DNA of 64,000 nucleotides from Cupriavidus necator A5-1 (lineage in GTDB: Bacteria > Pseudomonadota > Gammaproteobacteria > Burkholderiales > Burkholderiaceae): the NCBI RefSeq assembly GCF_000744095.1, contig NZ_JQLI01000001.1:1240001-1304000 (forward strand). The letters are read 5' to 3'. The notes below the pieces were generated by a model. It had not been told where the DNA came from, made no database searches, and was given only the letters and a program-made list of their open reading frames with translations. Below are positions 1-8,415 of this stretch, piece after piece. The translations under genes and the position numbers were made by a program. Within the stretch, counting starts at the first letter, position 1. Every line of letters starts with the position of its first letter.

Positions 1-1
1 C

Positions 2-580
2 AATATCCTGCTCGCATTGCGTCAGCGCGACCAGACCGGCAAGGGCGTTCACCTGGATGTGGCCATGGCCGACAACCTCTTTACGTTCCAGTACTGGGGG
101 CTTGGCAATGGTGCGCTGGGAAACTGGCCGGCACCGGCGTCCGAGCTGGTCACAGGCGGCACGCCGCGCTACCAGGTCTACCGAACCGCGGATGGGGCCT
201 TCCTGGCCGCCGCGCCGCTGGAAGACAAGTTCTGGGACAACTTCGTCGCGCTGGTCGGGCTGGATGCCACCGCGCTGGCGCGGATGTCACCACACCAGGC
301 CATCGAGGCGGTGGCGGCGGCCATTGCCCGGCATCCGGCTGCCTATTGGGAAGACCGCTTCACCGGACAGGATGTCTGCACAAGCCGTGTCGTCAGCCTG
401 GAAGAAGCCCGGCACGACCCGCATTTCCAGGCACGCGGCCTGTTCGCCCGCTCCGTCACCACCGCGGCGGGCGGGACCCTGCCGGCCTTGCCGGTGCCCG
501 TCGATGCCGCATTTCGCAGCCCGGATCGCACGGCCGCCTCGCCGGCCCTGGGCGCGCACAACCAACTTCTGTATCGTTGA
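2..580 (+). CDS. CaiB/BaiF family CoA-transferase, C-terminal part
   Basis: This is the C-terminal portion of a class III CoA-transferase; the reading frame is already open at base 2, so the start lies outside the window. The segment reading QRDQTGKGVHLDVAMADNL is the conserved stretch after the catalytic region of this family, followed by the usual ADGAFLAAAPLEDKFW block. Such enzymes move CoA between carboxylic acids or racemise 2-methylacyl-CoAs in the cytoplasm. The next gene starts 12 bases downstream, so the two are probably co-transcribed. The substrate cannot be told from the fragment. Confidence 0.85.
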   Translation, partial: NILLALRQRDQTGKGVHLDVAMADNLFTFQYWGLGNGALGNWPAPASELVTGGTPRYQVYRTADGAFLAAAPLEDKFWDNFVALVGLDATALARMSPHQAIEAVAAAIARHPAAYWEDRFTGQDVCTSRVVSLEEARHDPHFQARGLFARSVTTAAGGTLPALPVPVDAAFRSPDRTAASPALGAHNQLLYR

Positions 581-592
581 GGTCCAGCCGAC

Positions 593-1582
593 ATGAAAGC
601 CATCGTTATTCAGGAATTCAATGCACCAGATGCCGTCACCGTCGGCGACCTTCCCGACCCGCAGGTTGGTGACGGCGACGTGCTCGTCGAAGTGCGCGCC
701 GCCGCGGTCAACTATCCCGACGTGTTGGTGGTGCAGGGCAAGTATCAGATCCTGCCGCAATGCCCGTTCGCACCGGGCAAGGATGCCGCCGGCGTGGTAC
801 GGGCCGTCGGTGCCAACGTGACCCATGTCCAGCCTGGCGACCGCGTGGTCGCGCAACTGGAATACGGCGCGTTCGCCGAATTCGTCAGCGTGCCTGCCGA
901 TTCGTGCTTCCGTATCCCGGATGTCATGCCGTTCGAAGACGCGGCCGCCATGGGCCTGGTCTATCAGACCGCCTACTTTGCCCTGGTGGAGCGTGGTGGA
1001 TTCCGTGCCGGCGAAACCGTGCTTGTCACTGGCGCTGCCGGCGGCGTCGGCTCGGCGGCCATCCAGATCGTCAAGGGCCTCGGTGGCATCGCGCTGGCCG
1101 GCGTCAGCGGCACCGAACACGCGCAGGCGGCACGGCAACTAGGCGCCGACGCGGTGATCGATCTGTCCACCCCCGACCTGCGCGAATCGCTGCGCGAGCA
1201 GGTGCGCAATGCCACCTCGGGCCACGGCGCCGATGTGGTACTCGACACCCTGGGCGGCGATGTCTTCGATGCCGCACTGCGTGCGATGGCGTGGTGCGGG
1301 CGCGCCGTGGTCATCGGCTTCGCGGCAGGCCGCATTCCCGAGATCAAGGCGAACTATCTGCTGGTCAAGAACATCGCCGTCAGCGGCCTGCAATGGAGCG
1401 ACTATCGCGATCGCCAGCCGGAGAAGGTGCTGGCCGTTCAGCAGGAAATCTTCCGGCTGTATCAGCAAGGTGCGCTCAAGCCGAAGATCGCCAGCGCCCT
1501 GCCCCTCGCGCGCGCCGGTGAAGCGCTGGCGCGGCTAGCCTCGGGACAGGTGTCCGGCAAGTACGTGCTGACACTGCACTGA
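593..1582 (+). CDS. NADPH:quinone oxidoreductase (zinc-independent MDR family)
   Basis: The 329-residue protein is a medium-chain dehydrogenase/reductase of the quinone oxidoreductase type. It has the N-terminal GroES-like domain ([16 protein letters not shown]) and the nucleotide-binding motif [14 protein letters not shown] near residue 145. The cysteine/histidine zinc ligands of alcohol dehydrogenases are absent. It would reduce a quinone or an enone, possibly an enoyl-CoA, with NADPH. It follows the CoA-transferase by 12 bases and is ended by a clear terminator. Its role in acyl-CoA metabolism is inferred from its neighbours only. Confidence 0.88.
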   Translation: MKAIVIQEFNAPDAVTVGDLPDPQVGDGDVLVEVRAAAVNYPDVLVVQGKYQILPQCPFAPGKDAAGVVRAVGANVTHVQPGDRVVAQLEYGAFAEFVSVPADSCFRIPDVMPFEDAAAMGLVYQTAYFALVERGGFRAGETVLVTGAAGGVGSAAIQIVKGLGGIALAGVSGTEHAQAARQLGADAVIDLSTPDLRESLREQVRNATSGHGADVVLDTLGGDVFDAALRAMAWCGRAVVIGFAAGRIPEIKANYLLVKNIAVSGLQWSDYRDRQPEKVLAVQQEIFRLYQQGALKPKIASALPLARAGEALARLASGQVSGKYVLTLH

Positions 1583-1622
1583 GACCTGCCAACCGATCCC
1601 GGGCGCATGCCATGCCCGTCTG

Positions 1623-1657
1623 CAGCCGTGGGATGTCCCACGGCTGTCGCTGTTTTT
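1623..1657 (+). terminator. Rho-independent terminator
   Basis: An 11-bp perfect inverted repeat (CAGCCGTGGGA, 2-base centre, TCCCACGGCTG) is followed within seven bases by a run of five T. It lies 40 bases after the quinone oxidoreductase stop codon and before the next start, so it probably ends that operon. Confidence 0.75.
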
Positions 1658-1694
1658 GCGGCATCCCCCACCCTTCCCCGCTCTCCGGAACATC

Positions 1695-3236
1695 ATGAAC
1701 ACAACTTCTTACTCAATCATCACCATTAACACGCTGGGTGTCGTCGGCACCGGCGCCATGGGCCGCGGCATCGCGCAGATCGCCGCCCAGGCTGGCCTGA
1801 CCGTCAACCTGTACGACGCCAACCCGCAAGCGGTGGCGGCCGCCCGCCAGTACCTGCAGGACACGCTGGCCAAGCTCGCCGACAAGGGCAAGATCAGCGC
1901 CGCCGACGCCGAAGGCACGCTGGCCCGCGTCAAGCCGTGCGCTGCGCTGGAGGACCTGGCCAACAGCGACATGGTGGTTGAAGCCATCGTCGAGAAGCTG
2001 GAAGTCAAGCGCGACCTGGTCGCCAGGCTGGAAGCGATCCTGCGCGAGGACGCCATCATCGCCTCGAATACCTCCTCGCTGTCGATCACCGCGATCGCCG
2101 TGGGCGCAAAGCACCCGGGCCGCGTCGCCGGCTACCACTTCTTCAACCCCGTGCCGCTGATGAAGGTGGTCGAGGTCATCGACGGCCTGTCGGGCGACAC
2201 CGCCGTGGGCGACGCGCTGATGGCGCTGTCGCGCCGCATGGGCCATACGCCGGTGCGCTGCAAGGACATGCCGGGCTTTATCGTCAACCATGCCGGCCGC
2301 GGCATGAATATCGAAGGCCTGAAGGTCGCGCAGGAAGGCGTGGCCGGGTTCGCCGACATCGACAACATCATGCGCGAGCAGGCCGGCTTCCGCATGGGCC
2401 CGTTCGAGCTGATGGACCTGACCGGGCTGGACGTGTCGCACCCGGTGATGGAATCGATCTACAATCAGTTCTACCAGGAACCGCGCTACCGCCCCTCGCC
2501 GATCACCGCGATCCGCGCGGTCGGCGGGCTGATCGGCCGCAAGGCCGGCGCCGGCTTCTACCGCTACGCCGATGGCCAGAAGCAGGTGCCGGCGGCCGCC
2601 GCCGTGGTGCCGTCCGCGCGCCCGTCGAGCGTGTGGGTGAGCCACGCCAGCGAGCGCGGCCATGCCATGGTGACCAAGCTGCTGGGTGCGCTGGGCGTGA
2701 CCCCGGAAGGCGGCAACAAGCCCTCGGCCGACGCACTGATCATCGTGACGCCGCTGGGCCTGGACGCCACCACCAGCGCGCTGCAACAGGGCCTGGACCC
2801 GGCCCGTACCGTCGCCATCGACACGCTGCTGCCGTTCGAGGCCACCAAGCGCCGCACGCTGATGACCACGCCGGCCACCAGCGCCGCCGCCCGTGACGCC
2901 GCGCACGGCCTGTTCGCCAGCGACGGCGTGCCGGTCACGGTGATCCGCGATTCGGCCGGCTTTGTCGCGCAGCGCATCCTCTGCTGCATCATCAATATCG
3001 CCAGCGATATCGCGCAGCAGCGCATCGCCACGCCGGCCGACATCGACCTGGCCGTCAACCTGGGCCTGGGCTATCCCAAGGGCCCGCTGGCACTGGGCGA
3101 CGCGGTCGGCTCGCAACTGGTGCTGGAGACGCTGCGCAACATGGAAGCGCTCACCGGCGACATGCGCTACCGCCCGAGCCCGTGGCTGTGGCGCCGTGCT
3201 GGTCTCGGCATGTCGTTGCTTTCGACCCAAGCATGA
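1695..3236 (+). CDS. 3-hydroxyacyl-CoA dehydrogenase
   Basis: The protein (513 residues from ATG 1695) matches the PaaH/PaaC-type NAD-dependent 3-hydroxyacyl-CoA dehydrogenases, which oxidise 3-hydroxyacyl-CoA to 3-oxoacyl-CoA. The motifs are in order: GVVGTGAMGRGIAQ near the N-terminus for NAD, the ASNTSSLSI strand, and GYHFFNPVPLMKVVEV. Two C-terminal helical 3HCDH domains follow, the second ending MRYRPSPWLWRRAGLG. I chose 1695 over the upstream in-frame ATG at 1656 because the family starts just before the Rossmann fold and 1656 overlaps the terminator. It fits beta-oxidation with the CoA-transferase upstream. Confidence 0.92.
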   Translation: MNTTSYSIITINTLGVVGTGAMGRGIAQIAAQAGLTVNLYDANPQAVAAARQYLQDTLAKLADKGKISAADAEGTLARVKPCAALEDLANSDMVVEAIVEKLEVKRDLVARLEAILREDAIIASNTSSLSITAIAVGAKHPGRVAGYHFFNPVPLMKVVEVIDGLSGDTAVGDALMALSRRMGHTPVRCKDMPGFIVNHAGRGMNIEGLKVAQEGVAGFADIDNIMREQAGFRMGPFELMDLTGLDVSHPVMESIYNQFYQEPRYRPSPITAIRAVGGLIGRKAGAGFYRYADGQKQVPAAAAVVPSARPSSVWVSHASERGHAMVTKLLGALGVTPEGGNKPSADALIIVTPLGLDATTSALQQGLDPARTVAIDTLLPFEATKRRTLMTTPATSAAARDAAHGLFASDGVPVTVIRDSAGFVAQRILCCIINIASDIAQQRIATPADIDLAVNLGLGYPKGPLALGDAVGSQLVLETLRNMEALTGDMRYRPSPWLWRRAGLGMSLLSTQA

Positions 3237-3507
3237 CTATGGACGAGGCTCCCGTCTTTCACCCATTGCCAGGGCCAACCCACCCGCGGCTGGATCTTCC
3301 GCCCCTGTGCGGCCGACTCGCGCGGGAGTTGAAGCGTAGACCAAATCGCGGTAGGAATACCAGTTGCCCAGTACCCCCCGCACAGATCCCGGCGTGCCCC
3401 ATTCGGGCACCGGGCTCCTACCTTGGGTGCTTGACGGCAAAGCGCTGTTCGGGCCATGGATGAAGGATTCGAGGTTTCGGAAGCCAGGCGTAGACCAAAC
3501 TAAAAGT
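3237..3507. other. Unassigned interval with a repeated 12-mer
   Basis: No convincing gene lies between the dehydrogenase and the ISL3 element. The 12-base word GCGTAGACCAAA occurs at 3334-3345 and again at 3488-3499, the second copy directly beside the ISL3 end. This may be the remains of another mobile element, but I do not recognise it. Confidence 0.4.
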
Positions 3508-5428
3508 GGGTCTTCCGCAATTTGTGTGACGACGACGACCTTGCGTTGGAGGATGTTTTAGCGTGGAACGGGGTCGTCTCCGGCGCCCACCACCATTTTT
3601 GATGACCATGTGGGCGAGTCTGGTAGCCTTGTGCCGGCCGCACGGTTTCAGCCGCCTGCGATGGCGATCGGACCAGCGTCTCCAGCAGGACAAGGGAGGC
3701 CGCTCTTTCAGTTTGGCGTCATTACCCGCAACCGCAGAAGCTCGATGCTCGCGCGGCCATACATCTGACGCTTGAGGAACTTGAGCCGGTTGACGTGACC
3801 CTCGGTCTGGCCATTGCTCCATGGCAGCTTGAAGGCCGCCCGCACAGCCGGTAAGTCGGCGCGCAGGCTTTGCGCGAATCTGCGCATTTCCACAGCGTCG
3901 CAGCGTGACAGACGCTTTAGCCATCGATCGAACTGCCGCGGACTTCGCCGGTGCATGAGCCCGAGAAACTCCCGCGCGAGGCTGCGGACCTCGCCCACCA
4001 CGGGTTCGATCTTGCACAGCGCCTGCACGAAGCGCTCGTGGTCCGCGCTCCTGGGCTCCTCGACGGCGAGCTTCCTCCAACCGACAAGCCATCCGAACAC
4101 GCGCCGGGCCGACGGGCACGGCATCGTCCGCACGGGTGCCTGAAGAAGCGGTACCTTGCCCTGCGGAAAGAGGAGTCGGACCACGCAATTCCGCACGGCG
4201 GCGCGACTGCCCGTATAGCCTCGCTGCTTGAGTTCTTGCCAGATCAGTTCAGGAAAGCGACAGCCTTGGGCGATTCGTTCCTCGATATAGGTGCGATAGG
4301 GATCCAAAGGCGTCGGGCCCCGCGCCCTGGGTGCGCGCTCCGGGAAGGCCCCCGCGATGACGAAGTTGCGCACGGTTCGTTGGTCAATTGAGAGCTCGCG
4401 CGCGATTCCTTTCATCGTGCCGCCCTGGGCATGTAGCGCCATCACCCGCTCGTACAGCGCCAGCCGCGTGGCGCGTCGCTGATCGCTCAGGCGCTGCCAT
4501 GACCACAGTGAGTTGCGGCTCAGCACCCGCTGCCGGCCCAGGGTCACGCCACCGACCTCGACTTGCTGCGCGGCTTGGCGCAGTTGCGGCCCGAGTCGGT
4601 ACAGCAGCCTCTCGACGTTGTCGCGCAGGTTGCACAGCAGATGCCAGCGATCGGAGACTTGCCTGGCTGCGGGCAGCGCAATGTCGACCGCCTCGGAGTA
4701 GGCCCCGGCCCGATCCCTGGCGACGATCTCGATCGATGGGTGCGCACGCATCCACGCGGTCACCGCAGTTGCTTCTCTGCCGGCAAACACTGCGATCGGC
4801 TCACGTCGCTCCAGGTCGACGATGATCGTTCCGTACTGGTGACCGCGCGCGATCGCCCAGTCGTCGATGCCGACGACCCGCGGTCGTGGTTTGCGCTTGC
4901 GCCCAGGAGCTCTTCGCAACTCCCGCAGCACGGTGTCGGCACTGGTGTGCAAGCCCAAGACGTTAGCAAGCCGGGCCGCCGCCTCACCACCGAGGGCGTG
5001 GCCCAGCGCGTGCAACGCCCGAGCCTGCGATTGCGTACGACGTTGGTGCCGACCGGCCAAGGCGTGGATGTTCACGGCAAACGTACGACGGCGGCAGCCG
5101 GCGTTCGCACACTTGAAGCGACGCACCTCAACGGCGAGAACAACCCGCTGCTCGAGCATCGGACGTTCTTCCAGCCTGCGCACATAGCTGCCGTGGCGTC
5201 GGTTACTCCAACAACGGCAAGCAGGACAAGTTGCCGCACGAACCGTACTGCAGGCTGCGACAGTGATGGTTTCCCCTCGCGCGTCGCTGGAGACGACGCG
5301 CTTACCCACACGGGCGAGAATACGATCGATCCCACCGAGAACTTGGCTCATGGTAATGATTAACGTAGGGCCAGATCGGCCCGGAATCAAGCCCTCGACG
5401 CGGCCGTCACACAAAGTGCGGGAGACCC
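3508..5428 (-). mobile_element. ISL3-family insertion sequence
   Basis: The element is bounded by imperfect inverted repeats of about 23 bp: 3508-3530, starting GGGTCTTCCGC, and 5406-5428, whose reverse complement starts GGGTCTCCCGC. Three positions differ, and both repeats end TTTGTGTGAC. It contains one transposase gene on the minus strand. The flanking 8-bp words (CTAAAAGT and AGAATTGC) do not match, so the usual ISL3 target duplication is missing. That suggests recombination or deletion beside the element. Confidence 0.85.
3708..5351 (-). CDS. ISL3-family transposase
   Basis: The 547-residue protein has the family layout: an N-terminal zinc-ribbon (CPAC..C, then RFKCANAGCRRRTF), then a DDE-type core. 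The core contains VVGIDDWAIARGHQYGTIIVDLERR and later RDRAGAYSEA and SDRWHLLCNL, and the protein ends with the family LPWSNGQTEGHVNRLK block. ATG 5351 was preferred to an in-frame start 246 bases upstream because the upstream start lies outside the inverted repeat. The gene appears intact, so the element may still move. Confidence 0.9.
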   Translation of the reverse strand: MSQVLGGIDRILARVGKRVVSSDARGETITVAACSTVRAATCPACRCWSNRRHGSYVRRLEERPMLEQRVVLAVEVRRFKCANAGCRRRTFAVNIHALAGRHQRRTQSQARALHALGHALGGEAAARLANVLGLHTSADTVLRELRRAPGRKRKPRPRVVGIDDWAIARGHQYGTIIVDLERREPIAVFAGREATAVTAWMRAHPSIEIVARDRAGAYSEAVDIALPAARQVSDRWHLLCNLRDNVERLLYRLGPQLRQAAQQVEVGGVTLGRQRVLSRNSLWSWQRLSDQRRATRLALYERVMALHAQGGTMKGIARELSIDQRTVRNFVIAGAFPERAPRARGPTPLDPYRTYIEERIAQGCRFPELIWQELKQRGYTGSRAAVRNCVVRLLFPQGKVPLLQAPVRTMPCPSARRVFGWLVGWRKLAVEEPRSADHERFVQALCKIEPVVGEVRSLAREFLGLMHRRSPRQFDRWLKRLSRCDAVEMRRFAQSLRADLPAVRAAFKLPWSNGQTEGHVNRLKFLKRQMYGRASIELLRLRVMTPN

Positions 5429-5630
5429 AGAATTGCTTCGTTCTACGACAGTACGCCGGACACACATGTGTGAACCGACCCGAGCTTGAGCACCCACCGG
5501 CTGCTTCGCGCTTCAGCGCCGCGCTCATGCTCGTCCAGTGCGTCAACAGGTCGCGTGCCCGGCGATCTGCAACAGCGGGAAACCTTCCTTGGCGCAACGG
5601 CCCTCCGGCCTGCCGCCGAAGGTGCCACCC

Positions 5631-6285
5631 CTACCCGCCCGTTGCCAGCTTCTTCCCATGCGCCGCAATCTCTCTACGGAAGAGTTCCGCCATGGTCTCC
5701 GCCGCCAGCGACAGCGGCGTATCACGCAGGCTCAGTATGCCTAGCGTGATCGACGGCAGGGGCATGCGCAGCGGCACGCGGGTGACCTGCTGGGCGTAGG
5801 GTTGCACGCTGAGCCAGGCGGCGGGGCAGGAGAGCAGCGCATCGCTGCGCGTCATCAGGTTCCAGGTCACGCCGAAGCTGTTTGTCGTAATGATGCGCTG
5901 GGGCACGGGAATTCCGGCGCGCTGCAACTGGCCGACCATATCGGTGTGGTGGCTGCCGGGCGCTAGGTGCATCAGCCATTCGCAGTCGAGAAGCTGCTCC
6001 CATTCTGTGGCTTTCGCCAGCGGATGGCCGGGGCGGCAGCCGACAATCATTTCCAGCGTCTGCAGCGGCTCAAAGCTGAACTCAGGGGCGAGGGCTTGGT
6101 GCACCGGGGCGGCAACGGCAAAGTCAATGGAACCGTCGCGCAGCGCATGGTCTTCGTGGGCGATCGGCGCGCCGAAAAGGGCCAGGATGCCATCGCCGAG
6201 GGCTTTGGCCACATACCCCTCATAGTGATGCACAGCTTCCATCATCAGCGCCACAACCGGGTCGCAGCTGACGGCTGACCACCGC
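5631..6285 (-). pseudogene. Chimeric relic: adenylate-cyclase fragment joined to LysR effector domain
   Basis: The first part of this frame (about 6285 to 6140) reads DPVVALMMEAVHHYEG and GDGILALFGAPIAHEDHA, the signature of class III adenylate cyclase catalytic domains. From about 6140 it continues in frame as DGSIDFAVAAP and then the rest of a LysR-type substrate-binding domain, ending at 5631. There is no helix-turn-helix and no full cyclase domain. The join falls at ALRDGS, a sequence plausible in both families. It is best read as an in-frame deletion or recombination scar. Expression is unlikely to give either parental function. Confidence 0.75.
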
Positions 6286-6377
6286 GACGCTTACGCCACT
6301 TAACCCCGGCCTTATCCGATTTTATTGAACCAATTCACATCCATCATTTCATCTGACTAACACAGATGGCTTCGATA

Positions 6378-6406
6378 TTGACAGATCTGCGGTAGGTGTC
6401 TACGAT
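6378..6406 (+). promoter_or_regulatory. Sigma-70-type promoter for the MBL gene
   Basis: A perfect -35 box TTGACA (6378-6383) is followed after 17 bases by TACGAT (6401-6406), a 4/6 match to the -10 consensus. It lies about 75 bases before ATG 6480. The ribosome site AGGAGACG is just upstream of that ATG. Confidence 0.6.
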
Positions 6407-6479
6407 GGCTAGCAGTCATCGGGGTCCGCCAATGAACTGAATTGACCCACTTCTATAGCCCTGCAGGAGACGTAACGCC

Positions 6480-7439
6480 ATGGCAAAAGCCTTTGCATCA
6501 CAAGCCGACCTTGAAGTGAAGAAGGTCACCTTTACCCAGCTGTCGGAGAACGCTTACGCGTACACGGCGGAAGGCGACCCCAATTCCGGCGTCATCATTG
6601 GCGACGACAGCGTTCTGATTGTCGATACCACCGCCACCCCTGCCATGGCGCAGGACCTCATTGCGAGGATTCGCAGCATCACGGACAAGCCGATTAAGCA
6701 CGTTGTGCTTTCGCATTACCATGCTGTGCGGGTACTGGGCGCTTCCGCGTACTTCGAGGAGGGGGCACAGCACGTCATCGCCAGCCGCGGCACTTACGAG
6801 CTGATTCAAGAGCGGGGTGAGGCCGATATGAAGTCGGAGATTGAGCGCTTCCCCCGCTTGTTCGCCGGTCTCGAAACCGTGCCGGGACTGACCTGGCCGA
6901 CCTTGGTCTTTGAGCGTGAACTCACGCTGTTCCTTGGCAAGCTCGAAGTGAAAATTCTGCACCTGGGTCAGGGGCATACCAAAGGCGACACTGTCGTCTG
7001 GATTCCCTCGCAGAAGGTGCTGTTCTCCGGTGACCTGGTTGAATTCGACGCCGCTTGCTACTGCGGTGACGCGCAACTGGAAGAGTGGCCCACCACCTTG
7101 GAAGCGCTGCGCGGGCTGGGGGCCGAAAAGCTGGTGCCTGGCCGCGGACCTGCGTTGACGACGCCGGAAGCAGTGCAGCAGGGGCTCAACTATACGAAAG
7201 ACTTCGTTACCACGCTCTTGGAAAGCGGCAAAGCTGCGGTCGCGAAAAAGCTTGACCTGAAAGGCGCTATGGCTCTGACGCGTGAGGCAATGGACCCGAA
7301 GTTTGGTCAGGTTTTCATCTACGAGCATTGCCTGCCGTTCGACGTTACGCGAGCTTACGACGAGGCGAGCGGCATCAAACACCCTCGAATCTGGACCGCG
7401 CAGCGTGACAAGGAAATGTGGGACGCACTGCAAGATTAA
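6480..7439 (+). CDS. MBL-fold metallohydrolase with altered zinc site (copy 1)
   Basis: The 319-residue protein has the metallo-beta-lactamase fold but an altered metal centre. The usual HxHxDH motif reads HYHAVR (residues 79-84), so His79 and His81 remain while Asp and the third His are Val83 and Arg84. GHTKGD (His166) and SGD (Asp185) are kept. The C-terminal PGHG motif is PGRG (Arg222). The ligands of zinc site 2 are therefore mostly lost while site 1 is retained. It has its own promoter and a strong terminator. A paralogue of the same length lies at 45733-46692 next to oxidative enzymes, which suggests a catabolic hydrolase or lactonase role. The reaction is unknown. Confidence 0.85.
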   Translation: MAKAFASQADLEVKKVTFTQLSENAYAYTAEGDPNSGVIIGDDSVLIVDTTATPAMAQDLIARIRSITDKPIKHVVLSHYHAVRVLGASAYFEEGAQHVIASRGTYELIQERGEADMKSEIERFPRLFAGLETVPGLTWPTLVFERELTLFLGKLEVKILHLGQGHTKGDTVVWIPSQKVLFSGDLVEFDAACYCGDAQLEEWPTTLEALRGLGAEKLVPGRGPALTTPEAVQQGLNYTKDFVTTLLESGKAAVAKKLDLKGAMALTREAMDPKFGQVFIYEHCLPFDVTRAYDEASGIKHPRIWTAQRDKEMWDALQD

Positions 7440-7476
7440 GGGCCCTCGCCTTCCGTTGCGCTGGAAGGTGAATTGC

Positions 7477-7508
7477 AACCCGGTTCGCCCCGCGACCGGG
7501 TTTTTTTT
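7477..7508 (+). terminator. Rho-independent terminator
   Basis: The stem AACCCGGT (7477-7484) pairs with ACCGGGTT (7495-7502) across a 10-base loop and runs into six more T. It lies 38 bases after the MBL stop codon. Confidence 0.88.
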
Positions 7509-7555
7509 ATTGTGTGCGAATACGTCCCGACCGAGCCGTATCCGCACCGGTCACG

Positions 7556-8254
7556 TTAGGCTTGCGATGGGACGATGACTCGGGGCTCGACCAGGAACGT
7601 CGTAATTTCGTCGATGAACGTCTGAGCGTGTGCCATGGTGCGTACGCCTTCAGGCGAAGCGAACGCAGCGTTGAGCGATTCTGGGTCGGTGAACCAGAGT
7701 TCAACAACGCCATCGATAGGCAGTTCGCCATAGCCACAGGGCGTGCCCTTGGTTGCTTCACGTTCCACGACGAGGTTCTGACGGTAGCCTGCCACACCAG
7801 GCATAAGCTTCACGAGGCGCGCGTGTTCGACTCGCCATTCGCGTTCAAAAGTTGCTTCATCGACGTCGGAGCGTCGACGCAGGAATGACATGCGTTTGAG
7901 GAGCTTGCGGCTCGGATCAGGTGCATTCACCTCTCGCCGGTCGAGGGTAAGGATGCGAAGCCGGCCAATGAAGCGTGCTTCGTCTTCGGCAAGCGCCGGG
8001 GCCACTTCTGATGCGAAAGCTTCACGCATCGCGTCGACATTCTCGAAAGTCAGGTCGGAAAAGCCGTCGACATGCTCGGGACCTCGCTTGTAAGTGATAC
8101 CCCGCTGCGCAGTATCTATAACATGGTTTTGAATGTAGCTGCGAAGCCCCGGAAGGCGTGCTGCGAGTGGGCCGTGGACTTCAGTCCAGTAGCGACGGAA
8201 GTCCTCTTGCGACCAGTCGGTCTTTTTGTTCAACAGTCCCATACGAACAGTCAT
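7556..8254 (-). CDS. EthD-domain protein (two tandem domains)
   Basis: The 232-residue protein holds two dimeric alpha/beta-barrel EthD-like repeats. The first contains SQEDFRRYWTEVHGPLAARLPGL with Y-I-Q-N-H, and the second contains ATFEREWRVEHARLVKLMPGV with Y-R-Q-N. The xxW/H..H.P..PG pattern is the family signature. ATG 8254 follows a good AATGGAGG site. EthD proteins often accompany degradation gene clusters as small accessory or isomerase-like factors. The gene lies at the promoter-distal end of the minus-strand transport cluster, after the porin. Its exact reaction is not known. Confidence 0.8.
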   Translation of the reverse strand: MTVRMGLLNKKTDWSQEDFRRYWTEVHGPLAARLPGLRSYIQNHVIDTAQRGITYKRGPEHVDGFSDLTFENVDAMREAFASEVAPALAEDEARFIGRLRILTLDRREVNAPDPSRKLLKRMSFLRRRSDVDEATFEREWRVEHARLVKLMPGVAGYRQNLVVEREATKGTPCGYGELPIDGVVELWFTDPESLNAAFASPEGVRTMAHAQTFIDEITTFLVEPRVIVPSQA

Positions 8255-8415
8255 GACGATGCCTCCATTTGGCTGGTGGTGGGTGGTACAAGTATCGTGT
8301 TGGCGGATGGCGTCGAGCCATCCGCCTTCAAGCGGCGCAACTTCGCTTTGTCCAGTGTCACGCCCGGCAACTATGGGTTGCCTTGGCATACTTAGAGCCA
8401 GCTCTGCTTCACCGC

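Noticed and set aside
1713..3230. Long minus-strand open frame opposite the 3-hydroxyacyl-CoA dehydrogenase
   Set aside because: It is an antisense shadow of a GC-rich gene; its composition (many Arg, His, Asp, Gly) and lack of motifs do not look like a protein.
6498..7547. Minus-strand open frame of 349 codons opposite the MBL gene
   Set aside because: The plus-strand frame has clear MBL motifs, a promoter, a ribosome site and a terminator; the opposite frame has none.
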